From Acetobacter conturbans (GTDB lineage: Bacteria > Pseudomonadota > Alphaproteobacteria > Acetobacterales > Acetobacteraceae): 64,000 nucleotides of DNA. Positions 1-9,156 of this stretch are shown one piece after another. Made by a program: the position numbers and the translations under genes. The stretch's first letter is position 1. Each line of letters starts with the position of its first letter. The notes under the pieces are model-generated. The model did no database searches. It was not told where the DNA came from and was given only the letters and a program-made list of their open reading frames with translations. Location of the stretch: positions 186,001 through 250,000 of the forward strand of contig NZ_WOSY01000004.1 of NCBI RefSeq assembly GCF_011516755.1. The letters are read 5' to 3'.

Positions 1-188
1 GTCATCTCCCCGCACGGGGCATCGACCGTAGAAACCTGACGGAACGAATCCCGCCAGAGCCTCTTTAGCGCGCTTCTTTAACCTCGCCGCAAGCCGGCCA
101 TACAAATCACGAGGTCCCCGGAAGGGAGGTATCGGTTATCGCGGAACTGTCCTCGGTCCGTCAACAGCCTCCCCGCTGCATGCCTGCT

Positions 189-2096
189 TTACGGTCGTGC
201 AACCAGGCATGCGCGTCCCGGTGAGAAGGAGGCCAGTTCCGGCGGCAGTGTGTTGATGGCATGAGCGTCCTTCAGGAGGGCGCGGCCCCGGGCAGACCAG
301 CCGGCGAGGCCAATGGCGGGGTTGCCGAAAGGCCCGCTGACACGAATGGGGATGTCCAGAGACAGCATTCCCGGTGTGCGGCTCTGGAAAGCCAGTTCGA
401 ACCAGCGACGATCGAGATCGAACAGCGCCTCTCCGACGACGGACCCGACCGGCGTGTAGATGCGCAGCGGCACCACCGTCCCGTCACCATGATGCATGGT
501 CAGCGCACCGAGCAGGCAGGAGACGGAGGTCGTGCCCGTCTCCTTGCGGAAGAGCAGGGAGACATTGGTGGACGCAAGACCCATCACCTGCCTGCTGATC
601 GCACCGCTGCTCATGCCGACCACGGCCACGATGTCGGCATTATGGGAGGCCTCGTTGAGGGTGTGAACGCCGTCCGCGGCAGCCCGCACGCGAAAAGACA
701 TCCGGCCGCTGACAGGGACGGCGGCGAAGCCAGCCTGCCGCCGCAACCTGTCGATATCCGCGCCCGTCACATCGATTGCGGCATGGATGCTCGCACCCTG
801 CGGATGGGCGCTGATATCGCCAGAGGCGTGGAGGGATGCGCCCAGCCAGCCGAGCTGGAAGGAAGAAATGTCGATCTTTCCCGGCTGCTGACTGAAGGAC
901 AGGGCGGCATTGGAAAAATCCAGCGCGTTGTAGCGCACCGAGCGGGCGGACAGATGCAGGTTGAAGAGCGGATCTGGCTTTGCCGGCACGACAAGGGGAA
1001 TGTCCGTGTGCTGCTCCGGCTTAGGACTGTTTTTCGATGCAGGCAGGAGGCCGTTCAGGTCGAGTTTTGTAAAAGCCAGGTCACCGTCGATTTTATCCGG
1101 CATGCCGGATTTACCTTCGGTGAATGTCAGGTTGGCGGCTTCGATCGGATTGTTGCGCAGCAATCCCGTGCCATTGGTGATCGTCCAGACATCGCCCTTG
1201 TGGGTGAAGTGCCCGTCAAGATTGAGGGTCATCGCGAAACTGTCCGCTGGCGCCCCTGCAAACGCCATCAGCGGCGCGGAGGTCGGGGTGCGGAGAGACA
1301 GCCGCCCATCGACACCATCGAAATCGAACAGGTCGGTCATTGTGCCGTCAAGGTCGAGCGTCAGATCACCGGAAGAGGCGTGAATAACGGTCGGGTAGGG
1401 CTTTCCTGTTTCGCGCAATGTTATCAGCGGACCGAGGTGACCTGAGAGTGCGACGGGCGTGTTGTTGTACGAACCAGCGACAGTCATCTCGAACGGCGCG
1501 CTGTCGCTGGCGGAGGCGATGTCCACACTGTCCAGACCCGCACGATAGGAATGACCGTTGGCGGAACGGTAGATGATCTCGCTGCCTTTGATCGTCGCGT
1601 GCCTCAGGCCGGGAAACCAGCTCCAGTCTGCGGGAGGAGGCGGCGACTGATTCTCGACGGTATGCGGCCGAGCCGGGCCGAACCGCCAGTTGGGGGTGCG
1701 GTCGGGGGTGCGCTCGAACAGGCCGGAGAAGTTGGTCAGCACAAGATCGCGGGTTTCGACAGGACCGTGCAGCAGCGAAGTGAGCCGGACCTGTGTGTGG
1801 AGATGTCCGAGCGTGATCATCTCCGGACGGCTGCCAGTTGGGATGTTGGCGATGCTGACATCATCCACATCAAGCGTGAGCCAGCGGCCCGGAGACACAT
1901 GCACACTGCCGATATGCACGGTGCGGCCTGTGGCCTGAGCGAGTTTTTTTGTGGCGAGAGCCGCGAGGTCCACCCGGGACAGTGCAATCAGGCCGCCGCC
2001 GCAGACCGTGGCGGTCAGGCCAAGCGCAGCAAGCATGAAAAGCGGGAGGCGATGACGCACGCACAAATCTCCGGAGAGTGAACGGAGGTGCGTCAT
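189..2096 (-). CDS. AsmA family envelope protein
   Basis: A 635-residue protein with one N-terminal membrane segment (about residues 17-40) followed by a long periplasmic region rich in beta-strand patterns. The first part after the anchor, a conserved stretch about LTLDVDDVSIANI, is the usual start of the AsmA/TamB-related fold. AsmA-like proteins are inner-membrane-anchored and are thought to help lipid or outer-membrane biogenesis; the exact role here is inference. It ends close to the window edge with no partner gene visible on its downstream side. The TetR gene at 2160 on the same strand lies upstream and ends 63 bases before this start, so read-through is possible. Confidence 0.75.
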   Translation of the reverse strand: MTHLRSLSGDLCVRHRLPLFMLAALGLTATVCGGGLIALSRVDLAALATKKLAQATGRTVHIGSVHVSPGRWLTLDVDDVSIANIPTGSRPEMITLGHLHTQVRLTSLLHGPVETRDLVLTNFSGLFERTPDRTPNWRFGPARPHTVENQSPPPPADWSWFPGLRHATIKGSEIIYRSANGHSYRAGLDSVDIASASDSAPFEMTVAGSYNNTPVALSGHLGPLITLRETGKPYPTVIHASSGDLTLDLDGTMTDLFDFDGVDGRLSLRTPTSAPLMAFAGAPADSFAMTLNLDGHFTHKGDVWTITNGTGLLRNNPIEAANLTFTEGKSGMPDKIDGDLAFTKLDLNGLLPASKNSPKPEQHTDIPLVVPAKPDPLFNLHLSARSVRYNALDFSNAALSFSQQPGKIDISSFQLGWLGASLHASGDISAHPQGASIHAAIDVTGADIDRLRRQAGFAAVPVSGRMSFRVRAAADGVHTLNEASHNADIVAVVGMSSGAISRQVMGLASTNVSLLFRKETGTTSVSCLLGALTMHHGDGTVVPLRIYTPVGSVVGEALFDLDRRWFELAFQSRTPGMLSLDIPIRVSGPFGNPAIGLAGWSARGRALLKDAHAINTLPPELASFSPGRACLVARP

Positions 2097-2159
2097 GACT
2101 CTGAAATCGTGCAGAAAAAAGGCGTCAGGAGGCGGTGGCTGTATTGCGAGGCCAGCAGG

Positions 2160-2840
2160 TCAGGCTGTTTCCCGGCCTTCCTGGTTCCGTTCGGCCTCCA
2201 GGGCCGCCAGAAAAAGACGGGCACCGGAGGTGATGAACGACCGCACGGCATCGGGCTCAAGGTTCCTGCTGATCAGCGCATCGAGCATCAGGTCGCCAAC
2301 AGTCATGCCAAAAAGCTGGCGCGATTTTTCTTCTGTATTTTCATGGCACAACCCTCGATCACAGCAATACTTCTGTAACCATGCCTTGAGGATATTGGTC
2401 TCGCCGCACTGTGTCAGCGTGCTCATGATGTGCCGGATATCTTCTGCTTCGGGAGCGGAAGCGATGATGGCGCGAATCAGTTCCACGGTGTCCGGGCGCG
2501 TCAGATGGGCGGCCATGTCACTGAGAAGGGCGATCAGTTCTTCGGTCGGCGTGCCGGCATTCTCCCGCACGGAGAGGGACAGCCGGAAAAGGCGCGCCCC
2601 GATCAGTGCGTGGAAAAGTTCCTGCTTGGAGGGGAAAAGTTGATAGAGCGTCCGCTTCGACATGCCCGAGCACTGGGCGACCTTGTCCATGGACGCGGCC
2701 TGATAGCCGTGGGTGCGCAGAACCTCTCCCGCTGCGGAAAGAATCTTCTCGCGGCGTTCGCATTCCGCCATTTCAGGCGGCCGTCCCGGCCCTCGTCCCG
2801 AAGCGGGACAGGACGGGATGTGGAGAGATTTCCCGTTCAT
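2160..2840 (-). CDS. TetR/AcrR family transcriptional regulator
   Basis: A 226-residue protein with an N-terminal TetR helix-turn-helix at about residues 30-75, seen in AAGEVLRTHGYQAASMDKVA and the core SKRTLYQLFPSKQELF. The C-terminal half is a helical ligand-binding region of the kind that varies between family members. The gene is divergent from the RND efflux operon starting at 3039, the classic arrangement for a repressor of such a pump (as with AcrR or MexR/NalC-type systems). A perfect inverted repeat lies between them at 2916-2931. Repression of the pump, and release by a toxic ligand, is inference from layout and family. Confidence 0.88.
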   Translation of the reverse strand: MNGKSLHIPSCPASGRGPGRPPEMAECERREKILSAAGEVLRTHGYQAASMDKVAQCSGMSKRTLYQLFPSKQELFHALIGARLFRLSLSVRENAGTPTEELIALLSDMAAHLTRPDTVELIRAIIASAPEAEDIRHIMSTLTQCGETNILKAWLQKYCCDRGLCHENTEEKSRQLFGMTVGDLMLDALISRNLEPDAVRSFITSGARLFLAALEAERNQEGRETA

Positions 2841-2900
2841 ATCCCCTTCATGTGCCTTCTCATGTCCCTTCTGTCCATGTTGACAGGACGCGGGACAGGC

Positions 2901-2931
2901 TTGACCCGGGGTTTGGAAACTATGTAGTTTC
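2901..2931 (+). promoter_or_regulatory. Candidate efflux promoter with TetR operator
   Basis: The sequence has a -35-like TTGACC at 2901-2906 and a -10-like TAGTTT at 2925-2930, 18 bases apart. A perfect dyad, GAAACTA-TG-TAGTTTC, covers 2916-2931 and overlaps the -10. A dyad in this place between a tetR gene and a pump operon is where a repressor operator is expected. The sequence is seen; the function is inferred. Confidence 0.5.
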
Positions 2932-3038
2932 TATTCAGAAACACAACTCGATTCGTCTTATGCGCCCCGTTCACGGGTCTATAAAGATGTTCTGAGACAC
3001 CCTGAATTTTTCTTTACAGACGACAGCAGGATCCATTC

Positions 3039-4211
3039 GTGAAAAGCCCCGTTCGTTTTTCCGCACCGGCCGTTCTGGCCTCGGTCACCAGCCTGCTGTT
3101 TCTCACAGCGTGCGACAAAAAAGCTCCCCCAAAAGGTGCTCCTCCACCGCAGAAGGTGGAAGTGCTGACTGTGCAGCCCCACTCGATACAGGTGCATACC
3201 CGGCTGCCCGGTCGTATTTCAGCCTATGAGATCGCCATGGTGCGTCCGCAGGTGAGCGGCGTGCTCCAGAAGCGGCTCTTCGTCGAGGGCGCGGACGTGG
3301 TGGCGGGCCAGCAGCTCTACCAGATCGACCCAAGCATCTATCAGGCAGCGTATGACAGCGCGAACGGCCAGCTCGCGCAGGCGAAAGCCAATGCCGTCAC
3401 GGCGAATGCCAAGCTGGAACGCTATGGCCCGCTCAAGGCGGCTCACGCGGTCAGCAAGCAGGAATATGACGATGCGCTGGCGGCCTCCCGTTCAGCGGAC
3501 GCGCAGATCCTCATTGCCAGAGGGCAGGTGGAAACCGCCGCCACCAACCTTCGCTACACGCACGTCAATTCGCCGATTTCGGGACGGATCGGGCGCACCA
3601 TCCTCACGGTTGGCGCACTGGTGCAGGCCGGGCAGACGAGCAATCTCGCGGTCGTGACGCGGCTCGACCCGATCTATGTCGATGTAAATCTTCCCGCCAT
3701 CTCGCTCCTGCGCCTGCGCAGGGAGGTGGCTTCCGGGCAGATCCATACGAATCCGGACAATTCCGTGCCCGTTTCCCTCGAACTCGAGGATGGCTCGGCC
3801 TACGAGGCCGGGGGCAAGATGCAGTTCAGCGAAGTAAACGTCGATGAAGCCACCGCAACGGTGGTGGTCCGGGCGGTCTTCCCCAATCCGCAGAAGCTTC
3901 TGCTTCCCGGCATGTATGTCCATGCAACGCTCGACGAAGGCGTCAATCCTGCCGCGCTGCTCGTGCCGGTGCAGGCGGTGACGCGGAACAGCCATGGTGA
4001 TCCGCAGGTGCTGCTGGTCAACGCGGACAACAAGGTTGAACTGCGTCAGATCGATGTCGGCGCCATGCAGGGTACCGACTGGGTGGTGAATTCCGGCCTG
4101 AAGGAAGGAGAGCGCGTGATCGTGATCGGCCTTCAGAAAGTGCATCCCGGCGACAAGGTCACCCCTGCGCCATTCACTGAAAATTCCTCCTCCGAGGCCG
4201 GAAAGAAGTAA
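3039..4211 (+). CDS. RND efflux periplasmic adaptor (AcrA/MexA type)
   Basis: A 390-residue membrane fusion protein that bridges the inner-membrane RND pump and the outer-membrane channel. It starts at a GTG codon and has a lipoprotein signal peptide ending in FLTACDKK, so the mature N-terminal Cys (about residue 25) should be lipid-modified. Next come the lipoyl half with RPQVSGVLQKRLFVEGADV, an alpha-hairpin (about 95-165), the second lipoyl half with SPISGRIGRTILTVGALV, and beta-barrel and membrane-proximal domains. It is the first gene of a three-gene operon, 6 bases before the pump gene, and divergent from a TetR gene. Confidence 0.93.
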   Translation: MKSPVRFSAPAVLASVTSLLFLTACDKKAPPKGAPPPQKVEVLTVQPHSIQVHTRLPGRISAYEIAMVRPQVSGVLQKRLFVEGADVVAGQQLYQIDPSIYQAAYDSANGQLAQAKANAVTANAKLERYGPLKAAHAVSKQEYDDALAASRSADAQILIARGQVETAATNLRYTHVNSPISGRIGRTILTVGALVQAGQTSNLAVVTRLDPIYVDVNLPAISLLRLRREVASGQIHTNPDNSVPVSLELEDGSAYEAGGKMQFSEVNVDEATATVVVRAVFPNPQKLLLPGMYVHATLDEGVNPAALLVPVQAVTRNSHGDPQVLLVNADNKVELRQIDVGAMQGTDWVVNSGLKEGERVIVIGLQKVHPGDKVTPAPFTENSSSEAGKK

Positions 4212-4217
4212 ACCAGC

Positions 4218-7200
4218 ATGTCACGCTTTTTCATCGACAGGCCGGTTTTCGCATGGGTGATCGGCCTCATCATCATGCTCGTCGGCGCGGTGGCCATCTT
4301 CCGCATGCCGATCGCGCAGTATCCGTCGATCGCACCTCCACAGGTTGCCATCACCGTGACCTATCCGGGAGCTTCTGCGGAGACGGTCAACAATACGGTC
4401 GTCAGGCCGATCCTCCAGCAGATGTTCGGTCTGGATCATCTGGAATATATCGCGGCGCAGTCCTACGCGTCGGGCCAGATGGAGATCGACCTGACGTTCG
4501 AGCAGGGGACTGACCCCGACATCGCGCAGGTGCAGGTGCAGAACAAGCTGCAGCTTGCGCAGCCGAAGCTGCCGACCGAGGTGACGGCTCAGGGCCTGAC
4601 CATCGCGAAGGCCGTGAAGAACTTCATGATGATCGTGGGGTTCATTTCGACCGACAACTCCATGACCGGTCAGGACATCTCGGATTATGTGGCGTCCAAC
4701 GTGTCGGATACGCTCTCGCGTGTGTCCGGGGTGGGTGACCACACATTGTTCGGCTCTGAATATGCGATGCGTATCTGGCTCGATCCCCAGAAGCTCTACA
4801 GCTACAGCCTGACGGTCGGGGATGTGGAAGCTGCCATCCAGAACCAGAACATCCAGGTCTCGTCCGGCGAACTGGGTGGCCTGCCAGCCAAACCCGGTGC
4901 GCGGCTTGACGCCACGATCATCGGTCCGACGCGGCTTTCTTCCCCCGAGGAGTTCCGCAAAATCATCCTGAAGGTGCAGCCTGACGGCTCGCAGGTACGG
5001 ATGGGCAATGTCGGGACGGTCGAACTCGGCGCGCAGAACTACGCCTTTACCTCCTTCTTCAATGGCAAACCGGCCGCAGGCATGGCGCTGAAGCTTACGC
5101 CGGGAGCGAACCAGCTTACGACGGAAACGGCAGTGCGCGCAGAAGTCGCGCGGCTGGAGAAGTTCTATCCGCCGGGCTTGAAGACCGTTTACCCGCTCGA
5201 CACCGAGCCGTTTATCACGCTGTCCATCAAGGAAGTTGTCATCACGCTGCTCGAAGCCATCGGGCTCGTGTTCCTCGTGATGCTGATTTTCCTGCAGAAT
5301 TTCCGCGCCACGCTGATCCCGACCATTGCCGTGCCGGTGGTCCTGCTCGGCACATTCGGGTTCCTGTCGGCGATGGGCTTCTCCATCAACACGCTGACCA
5401 TGCTGGCCATGGTTCTGGCCGTCGGTCTGCTGGTGGACGACGCCATCGTCGTGGTCGAGAACGTCGAGCGCGTGATGCACGAGAAGAATCTTTCGCCGCG
5501 TGAGGCTGCTCGCGTGTCGATGGACGAAATCTCGGGTGCACTGATCGGTATCGTGCTCGTGCTGACTGCAGTGTTTCTGCCGATGGCGGCGTTCAGCGGA
5601 TCGACGGGTGTGATTTACCGCCAGTTCTCCATCACCATCTGCGCGGCCATGTGGCTGTCGGTGCTGGTGGCGATGACCATGACACCAGCCTTGTGCGCCA
5701 CGATGCTCAAGCCGGGTGAGCATGAAAAGACCAAGGGTCTGTCGGGCCTGTTCAATCGCTCCTTTGCGCGTTTGACCAAAGCCTATCTGCGCGGTGTTGA
5801 GCTTATCCTCGGCTACCGCTTTCTGTCTCTGATCGGTTTCGCAGCTATTACGGCCTGTGTCGTGTTTCTCTTCATGCGTCTGCCGGGTGGCTTCCTGCCG
5901 ACCGAGGATCAGGGTCTGGTTTTCGGTCAGGTGACGATGCCGCCGGGAACGGCGCAGGAGCAGACGGCAAGGGTCACGCGGAAGGTCTCGGACTACATCC
6001 TCAAGACCGAAGCGGACAATGTTGAGTCCGTTTACATGATGAACGGCTTCAACTTCGCGGGGCAGGGACAGAGCGCAGGCGCGTTCTTCGTGAAGCTCAA
6101 GCCATGGGATGAGCGGCCCAAAGCCAGTCAGGGCGTGGATGCCATCGCTACCCGCGTCATGATGCATTTCTGGTCCGATCCGGAAGCTCAGATCTTCGCC
6201 ATCAATCCTCCCGCCGTTCTGGAACTCGGCAACGCTTCGGGTTTCGATCTGGAACTGGAAGACCGCGGGCATGTCGGTCATGCTAAACTGCTGGCTGCCC
6301 GTAACATGGTGCTTGGCCGGGCTGCCAAGGACAAACGGCTGATGGCGGTTCGTCCAAACGGCATGGAGGACGCCCCGCAGTATCATCTCGATATCGACCG
6401 CGAGAAGGCGAGCGCGCTGGGCGTGTCCATCACGGACATCAATACGCTGATCGAGGGAGCGCTCGGTTCCATCTATGTGAACCAGTTCATGCGGGATGAC
6501 CGTGTGAAGCAGGTCTATATTCAGGGCATGCCGTCCTCGCGCATGCAGCCTGTGGATCTCAACGCGTGGTATCTCCGCAACGTGACCGGCACGATGGTTC
6601 CGTTTAATGCCGTTGTCAGCGGGAACTGGATTGTCGGACCGCAGAAGGTCGAGGACTATAACGGTCTCAACGCCTTCGAGATTCTCGGGCAGCCGGCACC
6701 GGGTTACAGTTCGGGTGACGCCATGGTCGCCATTACGGCCATCCTGAACGATCTGCCGGAGGGTATCGGTTACGAGTGGACGGGTCTGTCCTTCGAGCAG
6801 ATGGCCGCCGGCTCTTCGACCGGTTCGCTTTATGTGCTGGCCGCGACGGTCATCCTGCTCTGCCTTGCGGCGCTCTATGAAAGCTGGGCCATTCCGTTCG
6901 CGGTCATTCTGGTGATCCCGCTTGGCGTGTTGGGCGCGATTGCCGCGACGCTCTGGCGCGGAATGGATAACGATGTCTACTTCCAGGTGGGCCTGCTCAC
7001 CACGGTCGGACTGGCGGTCAAGAACGCCATTCTGATCGTCGAATTCGCCAAGGCGAACTTCGAAGCCGGGCAATCGCTGGAAGAAGCCGTTCTCAATGCC
7101 GGACGCGAGCGTCTGCGACCGATCCTGATGACCTCCATCGCCTTCGTTCTGGGCGTCTTCCCGCTGGCTATTGCATCGGGTGCGGGTTCGTCGGCGCGTC

Positions 7201-7370
7201 AGGCGATCGGCACGGCGGTTGTCGGCGGTATGCTCACCGCAACCTTCCTCGCGATCTTCTTCGTGCCGCTGTTCTTCGTGCTTGTGCTGCGTCTTTTCCG
7301 TGTGCGTCGCATGTCGGAGCGCAACGAGGATGGTCAGCTTCCCCCCACAACAGCGCCGGAGGCCAGCTGA
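4218..7370 (+). CDS. RND multidrug efflux pump (AcrB/MexB, HAE1 family)
   Basis: A 1050-residue inner-membrane drug/proton antiporter, the normal length for the HAE1 family. It opens with the typical SRFFIDRPVFAWVIGLIIML. The proton-relay residues are present: D407 and D408 in LLVDDAIVVVENV, and a Lys at about 935 in GLAVKNAILIVEF, matching the AcrB D407/D408/K940 network. Two large periplasmic loops separate the two six-helix halves. It exports hydrophobic toxic compounds together with the adaptor and channel on either side. The stop overlaps the start of the channel gene (TGATG), so the two are translationally coupled. The substrates cannot be told from sequence. Confidence 0.95.
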   Translation: MSRFFIDRPVFAWVIGLIIMLVGAVAIFRMPIAQYPSIAPPQVAITVTYPGASAETVNNTVVRPILQQMFGLDHLEYIAAQSYASGQMEIDLTFEQGTDPDIAQVQVQNKLQLAQPKLPTEVTAQGLTIAKAVKNFMMIVGFISTDNSMTGQDISDYVASNVSDTLSRVSGVGDHTLFGSEYAMRIWLDPQKLYSYSLTVGDVEAAIQNQNIQVSSGELGGLPAKPGARLDATIIGPTRLSSPEEFRKIILKVQPDGSQVRMGNVGTVELGAQNYAFTSFFNGKPAAGMALKLTPGANQLTTETAVRAEVARLEKFYPPGLKTVYPLDTEPFITLSIKEVVITLLEAIGLVFLVMLIFLQNFRATLIPTIAVPVVLLGTFGFLSAMGFSINTLTMLAMVLAVGLLVDDAIVVVENVERVMHEKNLSPREAARVSMDEISGALIGIVLVLTAVFLPMAAFSGSTGVIYRQFSITICAAMWLSVLVAMTMTPALCATMLKPGEHEKTKGLSGLFNRSFARLTKAYLRGVELILGYRFLSLIGFAAITACVVFLFMRLPGGFLPTEDQGLVFGQVTMPPGTAQEQTARVTRKVSDYILKTEADNVESVYMMNGFNFAGQGQSAGAFFVKLKPWDERPKASQGVDAIATRVMMHFWSDPEAQIFAINPPAVLELGNASGFDLELEDRGHVGHAKLLAARNMVLGRAAKDKRLMAVRPNGMEDAPQYHLDIDREKASALGVSITDINTLIEGALGSIYVNQFMRDDRVKQVYIQGMPSSRMQPVDLNAWYLRNVTGTMVPFNAVVSGNWIVGPQKVEDYNGLNAFEILGQPAPGYSSGDAMVAITAILNDLPEGIGYEWTGLSFEQMAAGSSTGSLYVLAATVILLCLAALYESWAIPFAVILVIPLGVLGAIAATLWRGMDNDVYFQVGLLTTVGLAVKNAILIVEFAKANFEAGQSLEEAVLNAGRERLRPILMTSIAFVLGVFPLAIASGAGSSARQAIGTAVVGGMLTATFLAIFFVPLFFVLVLRLFRVRRMSERNEDGQLPPTTAPEAS

Positions 7371-8869
7371 TGAGCGTTCTTTCCCGCGTTCGCGGCGGTT
7401 TCTCCCGGTCCGGCAGCGTGGCTCTTGCCGCGCTTCTGCTGGCCGGATGCACGATGGAGCCGACCTATCAACGTCCGAAGCATTCGGTGTCAGACGGATA
7501 TCCGGCTGATCCCATGCCCACCGTGAAGACGGCTCAGGCCCCGTTGCAAACACCGGCATCGGATATCGGCTGGGCGGATTTCTTCGTTGATCCCCGTCTG
7601 AAGGCGCTGATCGGCATCGCCATGCGGGAGAACAGGGATCTCCGGCAGGCAGCGGCCAATATCTCTCAGGCGGCCGGACAATATGACGTTCAGCACGCGT
7701 CCCTATTTCCCGCTATCGGAGCATCTGGTGCGGCCATATATATGGCGCCCTCGCAAACGGCAGGGTTCAGCTTCGCGCCGGGTGTTGGTGAGAACATCTC
7801 GACATTCCGCTACTACAGTGCCGGCATAGGATTCTCGTCCTATGAGATCGACCTATTCGGACGGATACGCAGTCTGTCCAAAGCGTCAGCAGAAACCGCA
7901 CTGAAACAGGTGGAGACCGAGCGCGCCCTGCGGATCAGCATCGTCTCGCAGGTAGCGAATGCCTACCTGGCGTGGCTGGGCGACAAGGAAGTGCTCGATA
8001 TTGCTGATAAAGCGGTGGGCAATCTGTCCGAAAATCTGCGTCTGATCCGCCTGCGCTACGATCACGGCGAGGAAAACCTGCTGACCGTCCGTCAGGCCGA
8101 GACGCAGTTCGATCAGGCACGTCAGCTTCGCGCCCAGCAGGTCAGGCTGGTCGCGCAGGACGAAAACAACCTGACTCTCCTGATCGGCGCTCCGATTCCG
8201 GCCGATCTGCCACCGCCACGCTCGCTGGGAGAGCAGACACTGATGGCAGACATTCCGGAAGGACTGCCATCGGATCTGCTGTTTCGTCGTCCTGACATCA
8301 TCGCGGCCGAACACGATCTTCTCTCTGCCAACGCCAATATCGGCGCGGCGCGTGCGGCCTTCTTCCCAAAGTTCACGCTGACAGCGACGGACGGCGTCAG
8401 TAGCCTCATGTGGCACAGTCTGTTCACGGCACCGGCGACGACATGGGGACTGCAGCCAAATGTCAGCATCCCTATCTTCACATGGGGGCAGAACAAGGGA
8501 AATCTGGAAGCCTCGAAGGCGATGCGTGACGCCAAGGTCGCGGCGTATGAAAAGACGATCCAGACAGCCTTCAGGGAGGTGTCCGACACGCTGGTCGGCC
8601 GGTCGACCTATATCGAGGAAGGGCAGCGGATGGATGATTACGTCCGGGAAATGGCGGATGCCTATCGCCTTGCCCAGATGCGGTATTCCGTCGGCACCGA
8701 TTCCTATCTCAACCAGCTTGTCACCCAGCGGAGCCTGCTTCAGGCGGAGCAGTCCCGGGTGGCGGTACAGGTGGCGCGTTACGAGAATATCGTGACACTT
8801 TACCGTGCGCTGGGTGGAGGCTGGAGCGAAAAGACCCTGCGCTCGCCGCGGGTGCCGGCCAAACTCTGA
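7370..8869 (+). CDS. RND efflux outer-membrane channel (NodT/OprM family lipoprotein)
   Basis: A 499-residue outer-membrane factor of the TolC/OprM class. The N-terminus has a lipoprotein signal ending in LLAGCTMEPTY, as in NodT and OprM. The two halves each carry the long helical hairpins of the family, for example RQAAANISQAAGQYDVQHAS and the repeated YRLAQMRYSVGTDSYLNQLV region, and the inner motif LFRRPDIIAAEHDLLSANAN is characteristic. It completes the three-part pump with the two preceding genes and overlaps the RND gene by one base. A strong hairpin follows the stop and probably ends the operon. Confidence 0.94.
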   Translation: MSVLSRVRGGFSRSGSVALAALLLAGCTMEPTYQRPKHSVSDGYPADPMPTVKTAQAPLQTPASDIGWADFFVDPRLKALIGIAMRENRDLRQAAANISQAAGQYDVQHASLFPAIGASGAAIYMAPSQTAGFSFAPGVGENISTFRYYSAGIGFSSYEIDLFGRIRSLSKASAETALKQVETERALRISIVSQVANAYLAWLGDKEVLDIADKAVGNLSENLRLIRLRYDHGEENLLTVRQAETQFDQARQLRAQQVRLVAQDENNLTLLIGAPIPADLPPPRSLGEQTLMADIPEGLPSDLLFRRPDIIAAEHDLLSANANIGAARAAFFPKFTLTATDGVSSLMWHSLFTAPATTWGLQPNVSIPIFTWGQNKGNLEASKAMRDAKVAAYEKTIQTAFREVSDTLVGRSTYIEEGQRMDDYVREMADAYRLAQMRYSVGTDSYLNQLVTQRSLLQAEQSRVAVQVARYENIVTLYRALGGGWSEKTLRSPRVPAKL

Positions 8870-8877
8870 AATGATCC

Positions 8878-8912
8878 CCCCGGCCATGGCACAACGATTG
8901 CCATGCCCGGGG
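8878..8912 (+). terminator. Hairpin after the efflux operon
   Basis: A long GC-rich stem follows the channel gene. CATGGCA pairs with TGCCATG around a 7-base loop, and after one mismatch CCCCGG pairs with CCGGGG. There is no run of T after it, so it is not a textbook intrinsic terminator. It could be a 3' end stabiliser or a weak terminator. Confidence 0.4.
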
Positions 8913-8925
8913 AGCCGGATTATAG
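8898..8925 (+). promoter_or_regulatory. Candidate tRNA-Gly promoter
   Basis: TTGCCA at 8898-8903 and TTATAG at 8920-8925 are 16 bases apart and end 11 bases before the tRNA. The -35 lies inside the right arm of the preceding hairpin. Confidence 0.4.
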
Positions 8926-8936
8926 AGTTGCCGAAC

Positions 8937-9010
8937 GCGGGTGTAGTTCAATGGTAGAACGGCAGCTTCCCAAGCTGCATACGAGGGTTCGATTCCCTTC
9001 ACCCGCTCCA
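8937..9010 (+). tRNA. tRNA-Gly (anticodon CCC)
   Basis: The sequence folds into a full cloverleaf. A 7-bp acceptor stem GCGGGTG/CACCCGC is followed by T and an encoded CCA. The anticodon stem GCAGC/GCTGC holds the loop TTCCCAA, so the anticodon is CCC and it reads GGG glycine codons. The T arm carries TTCGATT. There is no integrase or duplicated tRNA end nearby, so this tRNA does not look like an occupied attachment site. Confidence 0.95.
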
Positions 9011-9156
9011 GAATCCGTCTTCAGGCACGGATGTTCATAAAACTCCCGAAATTGTGAACGGTTCTTTCCCATTGTGGAATGGCTGCATGCCGTCTGCACG
9101 TGTTGCGTGCGCGGTTTCATTGAAGCAACATGCGCCCAAAGCAACAGGAGCTTTCG

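Noticed and set aside
1..188. A possible gene at the left edge.
   Set aside because: No open frame with a ribosome site is supported in these 188 bases; it may hold the AsmA terminator or the start of a gene beyond the window.
261..1445. A 394-codon plus-strand open frame opposite the AsmA gene.
   Set aside because: Shadow frame with no signal peptide or domain; the minus strand gives a coherent AsmA-like protein.
4221..7559. A 1112-codon open frame on the minus strand opposite the RND pump.
   Set aside because: It is the antisense shadow of a GC-rich conserved gene. Its product is His/Arg/Gln-rich with no domain, while the plus strand encodes a full-length pump.
8937..9010. tRNA-Gly as an integration site for a mobile element.
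   Set aside because: There is no repeated tRNA 3' end or integrase nearby. The Xer-like gene is 54 kb away and lies in a housekeeping context.
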